From: Roseicyclus salinarum
Lineage (GTDB): Bacteria > Pseudomonadota > Alphaproteobacteria > Rhodobacterales > Rhodobacteraceae
Direction: 5' to 3'
DNA: 64,000 nucleotides
NCBI RefSeq assembly: GCF_029624655.1
Contig: NZ_JARRSA010000013.1
Coordinates: 1-64,000 of the forward strand
This document shows, piece by piece, positions 35,440-45,493 of this stretch (positions within the stretch are counted from its first letter, which is position 1; every line of letters starts with the position of its first letter). A model generated the notes under the pieces. That model saw nothing but the letters and a program-made list of their open reading frames with translations. It made no database searches and was not told where the DNA came from. The position numbers and the translations under genes were made by a program.

Positions 35440-37644
35440 ATGCAGCATTTCCCCAACGCGCAGGCCGACGCCCCTGCCCCGTCCGACGCGACCGCGCGCC
35501 TTGTCTCCGGCAAGAACGGCGATCCCTTCGCGATCCTCGGCCCGCACGAGGTGGACGGGATCCGCCATGTGACCGCGTTCCAGCCCGGCGCCGACATGCT
35601 GGCCGCCCGCGTGGGCGAGGCCGACCACACGCTGGCGCCGGTGGCCGGGCGCGCAGGCCTGTTCCGCGGCCCCGTGCCGGGCGAGGGCCCCTACCGCCTT
35701 CATGCGCGCGCCGCCGACGGAAGCGAATGGGATTTCGACGACCCCTACCGCTTCGGCCCTGTCCTCGGCGAGCTGGACGAGCATCTGTTCGCGGAAGGGA
35801 CGCACCACCGGCTGTGGCACGCGCTCGGCGCGCACGTCATGGAGCATCAGGGCGTCGCCGGTATCCATTTCGCGGTCTGGGCCCCCAACGCGGCGCGCGT
35901 GTCGGTGGTGGGCGAGTTCAACCTCTGGGACGGGCGACGGCACGTCATGCGCAAGCGCGGCGCGACCGGATTGTGGGAGCTGTTCCTGCCCGGCCTCGGC
36001 GAGGGGATCGCCTACAAGTACGAGATCCTAGGAGCCGACGGAGAGCTTCAGCCGCTCAAGGCGGACCCGGCCGGCTACGGCTCTCAGCATCCGCCGAAGA
36101 ACGCCTCGGTGGTGCGGGACATCTCGGGCTACGGCTGGTCGGACGACGCATGGATGGAGACGCGCGCGGGCCGAAACGCGCGCACCGCGCCGATCTCGAT
36201 CTACGAGGTGCACCTCGCGTCGTGGCGGCGGAAGCAAGACGGGCGGCCCATCTCCTATGTCGAGGCGGCACGCGAACTGGTGGACTATGCCGCGGACATG
36301 GGCTTCACGCATATCGAGCTTCTGCCGATCAGCGAGCATCCCTTCGACGGATCGTGGGGCTACCAGCCGGTGGGTCTGTTCGCGCCCACCGTGAGGCATG
36401 GGCCCCCGCACGAATTCCGCGACCTCGTGGCGGCGGCGCACGACAGGGGCCTCGGCGTCATCCTCGATTGGGTGCCGGGGCATTTCCCCACCGACCCCCA
36501 TGGCCTCGGGAGGTTCGACGGCACCCCGCTTTACGAACACGCCGACCCGCGCGAGGGCTTCCACCAGGACTGGAACACGCTGATCTACAATTACGGGCGC
36601 ACCGAGGTTAAGAACTTCCTCGTCTCCAACGCGCTCTACTGGCTGGAGGAATACCACGCCGATGGGCTGCGCGTGGATGCCGTGGCCTCGATGCTCTACC
36701 GCGACTATTCGCGAGCGGACGGCGAATGGGTGCCGAACAAGGATGGCGGGCGCGAAAATTACGAGGCCATCGCGATGCTGCGCGAGATGAACGCCGCCAC
36801 CTACGGCGCCGCGCCGGGCATCATGACGGTGGCCGAGGAAAGCACCGCCTATCCCAAGGTCTCGGCGCCGGTGCACGAGGGCGGCCTCGGCTTCGGCTAC
36901 AAGTGGAACATGGGCTGGATGAACGACACGCTCGCCTACATGGCGAACGATCCGATGCACCGGCGCCACCATCACCACAAGATGACCTTCGGGCTGACCT
37001 ACGCCTTCTCCGAGACCTTCATCCTGCCCGTCAGCCATGACGAGGTGGTGCATGGCAAGGGCTCGATGCTGGGGCGGATGCCGGGCGGCACGGACGAGAA
37101 ATTCGCCAACCTGCGCGCCTATTACGGCTTCATGTGGGGCCATCCCGGCAAGAAGCTTCTCTTCATGGGTCAGGAATTCGGCCAGCAGGCCGAGTGGAAC
37201 CATGACGCCGAGATCGACTGGGGCGCGCTCGACGATCCGCGTCACGAAGGGCTCCGTCGCCTCGTGCGGGACCTCAACACGCTCTACCGCGCCGAGCCCG
37301 CGCTGCATGTCGGGGACGCCGATCCGGGCGGGTTCCAGTGGATCGAGGCCGACGACGCGGAGCGCTCGGTCTATGCGTGGCTCCGGCGCGGTGGCCCGGA
37401 CGATCCGAACGCCGTCGTCATCTGCAACTTCACGCCCGTCGAGCGGCGCGGATACCGTGTCGGGCTTCCGGCGGCGGGACGCTGGCGCGAGGCACTGAAC
37501 ACCGACGCCGGCATCTATGGCGGCGGCGGACGTGGCAACATGGGGGCGGTCGATGCGGCCGGCCCGGCCCACCACGGGCAGGCATCGAGCGCCGAACTGA
37601 CGCTGCCGCCCTTTTCGACGCTGATCCTCGTCCACGAGGACTGA
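35440..37644 (+). CDS. glgB: 1,4-alpha-glucan branching enzyme GlgB
   Basis: A 734-residue GH13 branching enzyme, which makes alpha-1,6 branches in glycogen. It has two N-terminal beta domains (CBM48 near residues 130-230: HFAVWAPNAARVSVVGEFN), then the catalytic barrel with nucleophile Asp413 (GLRVDAVASMLYRDYSR), acid/base Glu466 (MTVAEEST) and the transition-state block PVSHDEVVHGKGS. The C-terminal beta domain ends at residue 734. The ATG at 35440 gives the normal length. A GH13-like gene follows 46 bases later with its own strong RBS, and the remaining glg genes lie opposite. Confidence 0.96.
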   Translation: MQHFPNAQADAPAPSDATARLVSGKNGDPFAILGPHEVDGIRHVTAFQPGADMLAARVGEADHTLAPVAGRAGLFRGPVPGEGPYRLHARAADGSEWDFDDPYRFGPVLGELDEHLFAEGTHHRLWHALGAHVMEHQGVAGIHFAVWAPNAARVSVVGEFNLWDGRRHVMRKRGATGLWELFLPGLGEGIAYKYEILGADGELQPLKADPAGYGSQHPPKNASVVRDISGYGWSDDAWMETRAGRNARTAPISIYEVHLASWRRKQDGRPISYVEAARELVDYAADMGFTHIELLPISEHPFDGSWGYQPVGLFAPTVRHGPPHEFRDLVAAAHDRGLGVILDWVPGHFPTDPHGLGRFDGTPLYEHADPREGFHQDWNTLIYNYGRTEVKNFLVSNALYWLEEYHADGLRVDAVASMLYRDYSRADGEWVPNKDGGRENYEAIAMLREMNAATYGAAPGIMTVAEESTAYPKVSAPVHEGGLGFGYKWNMGWMNDTLAYMANDPMHRRHHHHKMTFGLTYAFSETFILPVSHDEVVHGKGSMLGRMPGGTDEKFANLRAYYGFMWGHPGKKLLFMGQEFGQQAEWNHDAEIDWGALDDPRHEGLRRLVRDLNTLYRAEPALHVGDADPGGFQWIEADDAERSVYAWLRRGGPDDPNAVVICNFTPVERRGYRVGLPAAGRWREALNTDAGIYGGGGRGNMGAVDAAGPAHHGQASSAELTLPPFSTLILVHED

Positions 37645-37690
37645 CCCGCAACGCGGCAAAACGAAAACAAGACCAACCAGGAGGGACATC

Positions 37691-40057
37691 ATGGCCCTGG
37701 CCGACCGTATCCAGTTCAACGAGCCAAAAGCCCGCGCCGAGGCCGAGGCCGCGCGCGCAGCGCTGACCAACGCCAAAACGAGCTTCGAGGCCGAGCGCCT
37801 GATCGCGCGCCGCCTCGGCGCCCGGATCGAGGGGGACTGCGCCATATTCGGCTTCTGGACCCCCGAGCTTCTGGACGCGCGCGTGCCCTCGGGCGACATC
37901 TTCCTCGAGGTGCTCTCGCCGCGCGAGCCGCTCGACCTGACACGGGCGCACCAGACGGTGGCCTTCGACCGCACCTGGGTCCCCGTGATCCGGGAGGAGG
38001 CGCATTGCTTCACCGCCGTCACGGGGATGCGCGCGGGCACGCGCGAGACCGTGGGCGAGTTCTACGCGCTGGCATGGCGCGACGCCGAGGACAACTGGCA
38101 CCGCATCCTCGACCCGCTGGCGATGTCCCTGCCCTTCGGCGTCATGGCCCCGGCCGAGCTTTACGACGTGGACGCGATGCAGGCGGGCCGCGCCGACGCC
38201 GCCTATTTCGAGGCGCTCAAGGGCCCCGCGCCGCACAAGTTCGGGCCGCCGGTCAACATCTTGCAGATCCACGTCCCCACCGCGACCGCGGGCGGCACGC
38301 TGGCAAGCCTGACGCGCCATTACCAGCGCCTCGCCGACAGGGTGGCGCGCGAGCTGCCGCTGGAACCCGCCGACCAGCTTTTCCTCGGCTACGACGCCGT
38401 CCAGCTTCTGCCCGTCGAGCCCACGACCGTCTACGAGACCGGCCCCGATTTCTGGCAGGAAGAGGCCGGCGACAGCGACAGCGTGAGCGTGTCGCTCCTG
38501 AGGCCGGACACCACCAACTGGGGCTATGACATCGTGATCTCGGGCATGGCCACGGTGAACCCCGTGCTCCTAGAAAGCGGGCGCCCGGACGAATTGGTCG
38601 ACCTCGCCTCGGTCCTGCACAACTTCCCCTCGAGGCCCAAGAGCCTGATCCTCGACGTGGTCTTCGGCCATTCCGACAACCAGGGGCTTCGCGCGCTCAA
38701 CAAGCACTTCTTCGCCGGGCCGAACATGTACGGCCAGAACCTCGACTACCAGAACGCCGCGGTGCGCGCGATCCTTCTGGAGATGCAGCGCCGCAAGGTG
38801 AACTTCGGCGCGGACGCCGTGCGCGTGGACGGCGCGCAGGACTTCAAGTGGTGGGACCCCGGCGCGCAATGCATGCGTCACGACGACGACTACCTGCAAA
38901 GCATGTCCGACATCGTGCAGGAGGTTGCGGGCACGCAGTACCGGCCATGGTTCATCTTCGAGGACGGACGCCCCTGGCCCGAGGAGGACTGGGAACTGTC
39001 CTCGACCTACCGCGCGGTGATCGACGCGCAGCGCGACGACGACGTGTTCCAGTGGGGACCGCTGACCTTCGCGCACAACACTCCTTTCCTCTACACCTTC
39101 TGGCTGTCGAAATACTGGCGCATCCGCGAGGCGCTGGAGGTCGGTGCGAACTGGATCTCCGGCACCTCGAACCACGACACGCTCAGGCGCGGCACGCAGG
39201 TCAACCCCAAGCTCAACGTGAACACGCGGCTCGGGCGCACCAAGATGGAAATCCTCGACAAGGCCTACGACAACCCCGCCGTCCACGTGCTGACCTACGT
39301 GGCCCTTCCCGGCGTGCCGATGGACTTCCTGAACGCGATGGCCCGCGCCTCGTGGGGGTTCATCCGCAACCAGGACGACAAGTACGGCGTCAAGGTCGTG
39401 TCCGAGGAGGCCATCAGCCTGAAGTGGCAGGTGGACGAGTATTCCTACTCGGTGCCCGGCAATTTCCGGCGGCTGAAAGAGATGGGCTTCGAGACGCGGG
39501 CGGAGCTGGCGCGGTTCCTCGAATTCCTGCCCGCGCTGGTCGAGGTCACGGAATACGACCTCGAGGAGATCGCGCGCCTTCTCGACAAGGCCGAGCCGCC
39601 GCTTGCCGGCCCCGATTTCACCGTGCGCAGCCTCAAGGACATCTCGCGCGCGTGGATGGACGACATGCACGACTACTGCAACGTGTCGAACTCCTTCCCC
39701 TCGCTCGACGACGAGCAGCTGGCTTTCTGCCTCGCCACACGCAACTTCCGCCGCGCGCGCCCCTGGCTGCGCGACCGGTACGGGGCGAAGGACCGCTTCG
39801 GCTACGTCGAACCGATCGAGGGGCGCACGATCTTCACCTCGCTGCGCCATGGCCCCGACGGCGAACAGGTCTTCTCGGTCACGCACATGGAGGGCAAGCC
39901 AACCCACGAGATCGAGCCGCTGTCGCTGCCGGTGGAGGGCATCGAGGGTACGGGTTGGAAGCTTGCGCTGCAGACGCCCTCGATCGGGGCGGACTACGTC
40001 GGAGGGCCGATCGTTCTGACGGATTCGATGGCGCTGGTCTACACGCGCGCGGCCTGA
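37691..40057 (+). CDS. GH13-superfamily hydrolase, glucosylglycerol hydrolase (GghA)-like
   Basis: A 788-residue protein not closely like standard glg enzymes. Three GH13 signature sites are visible: DAVRVDGAQDF with Asp380 as putative nucleophile, FIFEDGRPWP with Glu424 as putative acid/base, and SGTSNHDTLRRG with His495-Asp496. The overall pattern (FGPPVNILQIHVPTATAGGT, FAGPNMYGQNLDYQN) resembles the cyanobacterial glucosylglycerol hydrolase family as I remember it, which splits the compatible solute glucosylglycerol. It could instead act on a related glucoside. GGAGGG precedes the ATG; it follows glgB and converges on malQ, so a role at the glycogen-osmolyte boundary is inferred. Confidence 0.6.
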   Translation: MALADRIQFNEPKARAEAEAARAALTNAKTSFEAERLIARRLGARIEGDCAIFGFWTPELLDARVPSGDIFLEVLSPREPLDLTRAHQTVAFDRTWVPVIREEAHCFTAVTGMRAGTRETVGEFYALAWRDAEDNWHRILDPLAMSLPFGVMAPAELYDVDAMQAGRADAAYFEALKGPAPHKFGPPVNILQIHVPTATAGGTLASLTRHYQRLADRVARELPLEPADQLFLGYDAVQLLPVEPTTVYETGPDFWQEEAGDSDSVSVSLLRPDTTNWGYDIVISGMATVNPVLLESGRPDELVDLASVLHNFPSRPKSLILDVVFGHSDNQGLRALNKHFFAGPNMYGQNLDYQNAAVRAILLEMQRRKVNFGADAVRVDGAQDFKWWDPGAQCMRHDDDYLQSMSDIVQEVAGTQYRPWFIFEDGRPWPEEDWELSSTYRAVIDAQRDDDVFQWGPLTFAHNTPFLYTFWLSKYWRIREALEVGANWISGTSNHDTLRRGTQVNPKLNVNTRLGRTKMEILDKAYDNPAVHVLTYVALPGVPMDFLNAMARASWGFIRNQDDKYGVKVVSEEAISLKWQVDEYSYSVPGNFRRLKEMGFETRAELARFLEFLPALVEVTEYDLEEIARLLDKAEPPLAGPDFTVRSLKDISRAWMDDMHDYCNVSNSFPSLDDEQLAFCLATRNFRRARPWLRDRYGAKDRFGYVEPIEGRTIFTSLRHGPDGEQVFSVTHMEGKPTHEIEPLSLPVEGIEGTGWKLALQTPSIGADYVGGPIVLTDSMALVYTRAA

Positions 40058-40060
40058 CCC

Positions 40061-41977
40061 TCAGCCGCGCGCCTTCATGATGCGCGCGGCGCGCCTCACG
40101 CCGGGGTGCCCGGCCAGCGCGTCGGGCGCGACCGGCAGGCGCTGACGCCAATTGGGGTATTCGTCGATCGTGCCGGGCAGGTTGGGCTGCGGAACGATGT
40201 CGAGGGCGCATTCCACCTGCACCATCGCCAGCGCCGAGCCCGCCGCCGCGAGCGCGTGGTGCATCGCGTCGGCCGAGGCGGGGTCCGTTCCGTCCGGCGC
40301 GAGCCTTGCCGTCATGGTGTCGAATGCCGCGACTTCGGCCTTGCGCCGGCCCATCTCGGCGGCGGCGAAGTCCTGGTCGATATGCCCCAGCGCGGCGCGC
40401 GCCTCGATGTCGTGGCCCCGCCGCCATCCCAGCCATGTCGGCAGGTCGTGGGTCGAGAAGCTGGCGATGGACCTCGCCTCGTATTGGCCCGGCGGACGGA
40501 ATGCGGGCTTTCTGGTCGGCATCCGCTCGAACAGCTGGAGCCTGCAGCCCAGGATGCCCGACGCGTCGAGCGCGCCGCGCAGGCCCCGCGGCACGTTGCC
40601 GAGATCCTCGCCCACCACGACCGCGCCCGCGCGCGCCGCCTCCAGGCGCACGACGGCCAGCATCGCCTCGCGCGGCATCCGGACGTAGGCGCCGGGTCCG
40701 CCGCGCTCGGGCGCCCAGAAGGCGCGGTCGAAGCCGAGGATGTGGTCGATCCGCACCGCGCCCGACAGCGACATCTGGCAGCGCAGGGTCTCGGCCAGCG
40801 GGCGGAAGCCCGACGCGACCAGCGCGCGGGGGTTGAAGGGCGCGAGACCCCAGGACTGCCCGTCCGCAGAAAACGCGTCGGGCGGCGCGCCGAGCGAGGC
40901 GCCGAAGGCGAAGCTGTCGCGATCCTCCCATGTCTCGGCGCCGGAGGGATGCGTGCCCACGGCGAGGTCGAGGTAGAGCCCCATGGACATGCCCGCGCCG
41001 CGCGCCTGCGCGTTCGCCTGCGCAAGACCGTCATGCGCGCGCCACTGCGCCCAGGCATGGAACGACACGGCGTCAGAAAGCTCGATCGCCGCGCGCGAAG
41101 CGGCCTCTCCCGCGGGATCGTGCAGGTCCGCCGGCCAGTCGCGCCAGTAGGGTCCGTGTCGGTCCGACAACGCCTGGTGAAGCGCGAACCGCTCCAGCGC
41201 GGCGCCCTCGCCGGCGCGGAACGCGTCGAAGGCGGGATCGCCGCCCGAGGCCCGGAACCTTGCGAAGGTCGCGTCGAGCGCGGCGCGCCGGCGCGGAATT
41301 TCCACGGCATAGTCCACGAGCGGCCCGGACGGATCCGACGGCGCGCCGTCAGCCACATGAAACGCACTGAGGCGGCGGCGGTGGGAGGGCGTGTAGGGAC
41401 TGAAGGCGCCGGGATCGGCGAAGAAGCCCGCGTGGATCGGGTTCAGCCCGATGAAGTCCGCGCCCTGCCCCGCCAGCCCCTCGGCCGCCGCCGCGAGGTC
41501 GTCGTAATCGGCGAGGCCGCCGGTCTGGGCGGGGCGCAGCGCGTGGAGCGGCAGCATCATGCCCCAGACAGACCGCGGCAGCGGCAGGCGGCGCGGCGCG
41601 ACGATCAGGGTGCAGTCCGACCCGTCGAGGCCAAGCGTGTGCAGCCCCAGGGGAAGTGCGGGAAGGCTGTCGCCCCGCCCCTCTTCCGTGGTGCCGTCCT
41701 CGCGCACCAGCCGCCACGAAGCGCCCTCGGGCACAAGGCCGCGCGGGGGCATTCCGGGCTCCTGTACCGTCCATTCGGGAAGCGCGCGCGCATCCGCCTC
41801 GGCCTCCAGCGCTGCGAGGCACTCGGCCGCCTCGGCATCGGTGCGCGCGGGAAGGCGCATGGCGGCAAGAAGCGCGCGCATCGTGCCGCGCCCCGTGCGC
41901 CGGCGCCTCCGGGTCTGGTCGGTGTAGGACGCGACGATGCCCGCCCGCGCCGCAAGCGCCTCGAGCGGATCAGACAT
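40061..41977 (-). CDS. malQ: 4-alpha-glucanotransferase
   Basis: A 638-residue GH77 amylomaltase, which moves glucan segments between maltodextrins and releases glucose. Visible blocks are QTGGLADYDDLAAAAEGLAGQGADFIGLNPIHAGF near residue 150, RIDHILGFDRAFW with the nucleophile Asp, and VVGEDLGNVPRGLR with the acid/base Glu. FSTHDLPTWLGW carries the third acid. The start overlaps the glgX stop by eight bases. It is last in the minus-strand glg operon and would process the short chains left by GlgP and GlgX. Confidence 0.92.
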   Translation of the reverse strand: MSDPLEALAARAGIVASYTDQTRRRRRTGRGTMRALLAAMRLPARTDAEAAECLAALEAEADARALPEWTVQEPGMPPRGLVPEGASWRLVREDGTTEEGRGDSLPALPLGLHTLGLDGSDCTLIVAPRRLPLPRSVWGMMLPLHALRPAQTGGLADYDDLAAAAEGLAGQGADFIGLNPIHAGFFADPGAFSPYTPSHRRRLSAFHVADGAPSDPSGPLVDYAVEIPRRRAALDATFARFRASGGDPAFDAFRAGEGAALERFALHQALSDRHGPYWRDWPADLHDPAGEAASRAAIELSDAVSFHAWAQWRAHDGLAQANAQARGAGMSMGLYLDLAVGTHPSGAETWEDRDSFAFGASLGAPPDAFSADGQSWGLAPFNPRALVASGFRPLAETLRCQMSLSGAVRIDHILGFDRAFWAPERGGPGAYVRMPREAMLAVVRLEAARAGAVVVGEDLGNVPRGLRGALDASGILGCRLQLFERMPTRKPAFRPPGQYEARSIASFSTHDLPTWLGWRRGHDIEARAALGHIDQDFAAAEMGRRKAEVAAFDTMTARLAPDGTDPASADAMHHALAAAGSALAMVQVECALDIVPQPNLPGTIDEYPNWRQRLPVAPDALAGHPGVRRAARIMKARG

Positions 41978-44060
41978 GCCGCCCCCCCAGCACGCAGACC
42001 GCGACGGACGGCCCCGCCACCTCGATGGCCGGGCCTACGGGCTCGTCGCCGAACCAGCCGTCCGAGGTCGTGATGCACAGGCTCCAGCCCATCCCCTCGG
42101 GCGGATCGGGAAGCTGCACCGCCACGTCCTGCTCGCCCGCGTTGAACACCAGGAAAAGCGCGTCCTCGCGCTCGGCGTAGGGCGGCGTCCCCGAGGCCAT
42201 GCGCAACTCGGCGCACAGGACGCGCGTCTCAGGGTCGTCCCAGTCCTCCTGGCTCATCGGGCGGCCTTCCATGTGCCACCAGAAAAGGTCTTCCATCCCG
42301 TCGAGGGCACGCTCGCGCGAGTGCAGGAAGCGCTTCTGCCGGAGCGACGGGTGTTTCTTGCGGAAGGCGATGAGCGCTGCGGTGAAGGCGCGGAAATCCT
42401 CGTCGGCATCTGTCCAGTCGATCCAGCCCGTCTCGTTGTCCTGGCAGTAGGCATTGTTGTTGCCGCCTTGCGTGTTGCCGACCTCGTCGCCCGCAAGGAT
42501 CATCGGCGTGCCCTGGCTCAACAGTAGCGTGGCCATCATGTTCCTGCGGCGCAGCGCGCGCGCGGCGGCGATCTCGGGGTCGTCGCTTGGACCTTCCACG
42601 CCGAAATTGTCCGAGCAGTTTTCGCCATGGCCGTCGCGGTTGCCCTCGCCGTTGGCCTCGTTGTGGCGCTCGTTGTAGGAGACGACGTCAACGAGCGTGA
42701 AACCGTCATGGGCGGTCAGCAGGTTTACCGACGTGGTCGCAGCCCGACCCGAATGGTCGAACTGGGTCGCCGAGCCGCTCAACCGGTCGGCCAGAACCGG
42801 CACATGCCCCTCGTCGCCGCGCCAATAGCTGCGCACGCCGTCGCGGAACTTGTCGTTCCATTCCTGGAACGGAAGCGGGAACGCGCCAAGCTGGTAGCCG
42901 CCCGGCCCGATGTCCCAAGGCTCGGCGATCAGCTTGACGTCGCTCAGGACCGGGTCGGCGCGGATCGCGTCGAAGAAGGACGCGCCCCGGTCGAAGCCGC
43001 GCGCCGTGCGCCCCAGCGTGGCGCAAAGATCGAAGCGGAAGCCGTCCACGTGCATCACCTCCACCCAGTAGCGCAGGGAATCGAGGATCATGCGCAGGAC
43101 CATCGGGTGGTCCATGTTGATCGTGTTGCCGGTGCCGGTGTCGTTGACGTAGCCGCGCCGGTCGGGCGTCAGGCGGTAATAGGACAGGTTGTCGAGGCCC
43201 CGGAAACTCAGCGTCGGGCCGATCTCGCTTCCCTCGCAGGTGTGGTTGTAGACCACGTCGAGGATCACCTCGATCCCCGCCGCGTGCAGGCGCGCGACCA
43301 TGTACTGGAACTCGGCGATCCGGCCCGCGTGAAGGTAGCGCGGGTCCGGCGCGAAGAAGCCGAGCGTCTGGTAGCCCCAGAAGTTCGTCAGCCCCTTCTC
43401 CACGAGGAACCGGTCGTTCAGGAACGACTGCACCGGCAGAAGCTCGACCGCCGTGATGCCGAGGTCCACGAGGTAGTCCAGCACCGCGTCCGAGCCGAGT
43501 GCGAGGAAGGTGCCGGGATGCTCCGCGCCCGCGAAGGTCTGGGTAAAGCCCTTGACGTGCGCCTCGTAGATGATCGTCTCGGCCGCGCGGGTGCGCGGCC
43601 GGCGGCGGCCCCACGAAAAGCTCGGGTCCTCGACCACGCAACGGGGCATGAAGGGCGCGCTGTCGCGGCGGTCGAAGCTGAGGTCGGCGCGCGCGTCGCC
43701 CACGGTGTAGCCCATCAACGCGTCGTGCCAGCGCGGATGGCCGGTGATGCGCTTGGCGTAGGGGTCGAGAAGCAGCTTGTTGGCGTTGAAGCGGTGGCCG
43801 TGATGGGGCGCATAGGGCCCGTCGGCGCGCAGCCCGTAGCGCTGGCCCGGCCGCAGCCCCGAGACGTAGCCGTGCCAGACATGGCCATCGCATTCGGGAA
43901 GGTCCAGCCTGTGGGTCTCCTTCCGCCCATCCTCCGAGAACAGGCACACGGTCATCCGCGTCGCGTGTTCGGAGAAGACGGCGAAGTTCACGCCCTCGCC
44001 GTTGAAGGTCGCGCCGAGCGGCGCGGCGCGGCCCTCCTGCATGATCAGGGACGGGTTCAT
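41970..44060 (-). CDS. glgX: Glycogen debranching enzyme GlgX
   Basis: A 696-residue GH13 isoamylase-type debranching enzyme, which cuts alpha-1,6 branches trimmed by GlgP. It has an N-terminal CBM48 domain (GATFNGEGVNFAVFSEHATRM) and the catalytic barrel with DVVYNHTCEGSE, DGFRFDLCATLGR (nucleophile Asp), KLIAEPWDIG (acid/base Glu) and LTAHDGFTLVD. The start overlaps the glgA stop by four bases, so these genes are translationally coupled. Confidence 0.96.
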   Translation of the reverse strand: MNPSLIMQEGRAAPLGATFNGEGVNFAVFSEHATRMTVCLFSEDGRKETHRLDLPECDGHVWHGYVSGLRPGQRYGLRADGPYAPHHGHRFNANKLLLDPYAKRITGHPRWHDALMGYTVGDARADLSFDRRDSAPFMPRCVVEDPSFSWGRRRPRTRAAETIIYEAHVKGFTQTFAGAEHPGTFLALGSDAVLDYLVDLGITAVELLPVQSFLNDRFLVEKGLTNFWGYQTLGFFAPDPRYLHAGRIAEFQYMVARLHAAGIEVILDVVYNHTCEGSEIGPTLSFRGLDNLSYYRLTPDRRGYVNDTGTGNTINMDHPMVLRMILDSLRYWVEVMHVDGFRFDLCATLGRTARGFDRGASFFDAIRADPVLSDVKLIAEPWDIGPGGYQLGAFPLPFQEWNDKFRDGVRSYWRGDEGHVPVLADRLSGSATQFDHSGRAATTSVNLLTAHDGFTLVDVVSYNERHNEANGEGNRDGHGENCSDNFGVEGPSDDPEIAAARALRRRNMMATLLLSQGTPMILAGDEVGNTQGGNNNAYCQDNETGWIDWTDADEDFRAFTAALIAFRKKHPSLRQKRFLHSRERALDGMEDLFWWHMEGRPMSQEDWDDPETRVLCAELRMASGTPPYAEREDALFLVFNAGEQDVAVQLPDPPEGMGWSLCITTSDGWFGDEPVGPAIEVAGPSVAVCVLGGRHV

Positions 44061-45493
44061 TGCGCCTCGACAACCTCGCGATAGAGCCGCGCATAGGCGG
44101 CGGCCGACGTGTCCCAGCCGACGGGCTGCGCCATGGCGTTGTCCTGCATCCGCGCCCAGGTCGCGCGATCTTCGAACAGCGCGCAGAGGTCCATCAGCCC
44201 CAGCGCCAGCGTATCGGCGGTCAGCGGGTGCACCTGCACGCCCGTGCTCGCGCCCGCGGCAAGCGCGGCGGGGCTGGCGGGGATGACGGTGTCGGCGAGC
44301 CCCCCCGTCAGCGCCACCAGCGGGATCGTCCCGTAGCGCAGCGCGTAAAGCTGGGTCAGGCCGCAGGGTTCGAAGCGCGAGGGCACGAGGATCGCATCGG
44401 CGCCCGCGATGAGCCGGTGCGCCATGGCTTCGTCATAGCCGATATGGACCGCGACGCCGGCATGAGCTTCGGCGGCCGTGCGCCACGCGCGTTCCAGCGC
44501 GACATCGCCGGCGCCAAGAAGCACCAGTTGGCCGCCGCGTTCCAAGAGCGCGGGAAGGCTTTGGAGAAGGAGGTCGAGACCCTTCTGCTCGGTCAGCCGC
44601 GAGACCACGCAGGCCAGCGGCCCCTTCGCCCTCGGCAGGCCGAACTCCTCGCGCAGGGCGGCGCGGTTCTTGGCCTTGCCGCGCGGGGTGCGGTAGCGCG
44701 ACGACAGCGCGGGATCGGTGGCGGGGTTCCACGCGTCGGTATCGATGCCGTTCAGGATGCCCGATAGCCGCCCGGCCCGCGTCCTTATGACCCCGTCGAG
44801 GCCGGCGCCGAACTCGGGACGGGTCAGTTCGCGCGCGTAGGTCGGGGAGACGGTCGTGATCCGGTCCGACCAGATCAGCCCCGCCTTCAGCGCGTTGATC
44901 CCGCCATAGAACTCGAAGCCGCCCTCCTGCACGAAGTCCACCGGATCGAGCCTCAGCGCGGTCAGCCGTCCCGCGGGCGCCGCGCCGTGGAAGGCGATGT
45001 TGTGCACGGTGAGAACGGTCGGCACGTCGCAGCCGTGCTTGGCGAGGTAGTAGGGCGCGAGCCCCGCCTGCCAGTCGTGGCCGTGCACGACGTCCGGGCG
45101 CCAGCCCTCCACGCCCTCCTTGGCGATGCGCGCCGCCATCCAGCTCAGGGCCGCGAAACGCTCGGGGTTGTCGGGCCAGTCGCGCCCGTCGGGACCGAGA
45201 TAGGGCGAGCCCTCGCGGTCGTAGAGATGCGGCGCGTCCAGCACCAGAAGCTCCACCTGCCGGGCGCGCGCGCGGATCACGCGGCCCTGTCCGCCGAACA
45301 GCGTCTCGTCCTCCATCACGGTGCGGCCGCCATCCGCGCCGATGGCCTCCATGACGCGCGGATAGCCGGGCAGAAGGACGCGCATGTCCACCCCCTGCCC
45401 GCCCATGACGCGCGGCAGGGCGCCCACGACGTCGGCAAGCCCGCCCGTCTTGACGAAGGGCACGCATTCCGAGGCGACCGAAAGAACCTTCAT
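44057..45493 (-). CDS. glgA: Glycogen synthase GlgA
   Basis: A 478-residue GT5 glycogen synthase that adds glucose from ADP-glucose to glycogen. The N-terminal ADP-glucose-binding signature [14 protein letters not shown] is at residues 14-28; C-terminal sugar-nucleotide blocks include [14 protein letters not shown] and [21 protein letters not shown] with the conserved glutamate. The ATG at 45493 overlaps the glgC stop. It sits in the order glgC-glgA-glgX-malQ. Confidence 0.96.
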   Translation of the reverse strand: MKVLSVASECVPFVKTGGLADVVGALPRVMGGQGVDMRVLLPGYPRVMEAIGADGGRTVMEDETLFGGQGRVIRARARQVELLVLDAPHLYDREGSPYLGPDGRDWPDNPERFAALSWMAARIAKEGVEGWRPDVVHGHDWQAGLAPYYLAKHGCDVPTVLTVHNIAFHGAAPAGRLTALRLDPVDFVQEGGFEFYGGINALKAGLIWSDRITTVSPTYARELTRPEFGAGLDGVIRTRAGRLSGILNGIDTDAWNPATDPALSSRYRTPRGKAKNRAALREEFGLPRAKGPLACVVSRLTEQKGLDLLLQSLPALLERGGQLVLLGAGDVALERAWRTAAEAHAGVAVHIGYDEAMAHRLIAGADAILVPSRFEPCGLTQLYALRYGTIPLVALTGGLADTVIPASPAALAAGASTGVQVHPLTADTLALGLMDLCALFEDRATWARMQDNAMAQPVGWDTSAAAYARLYREVVEAQ

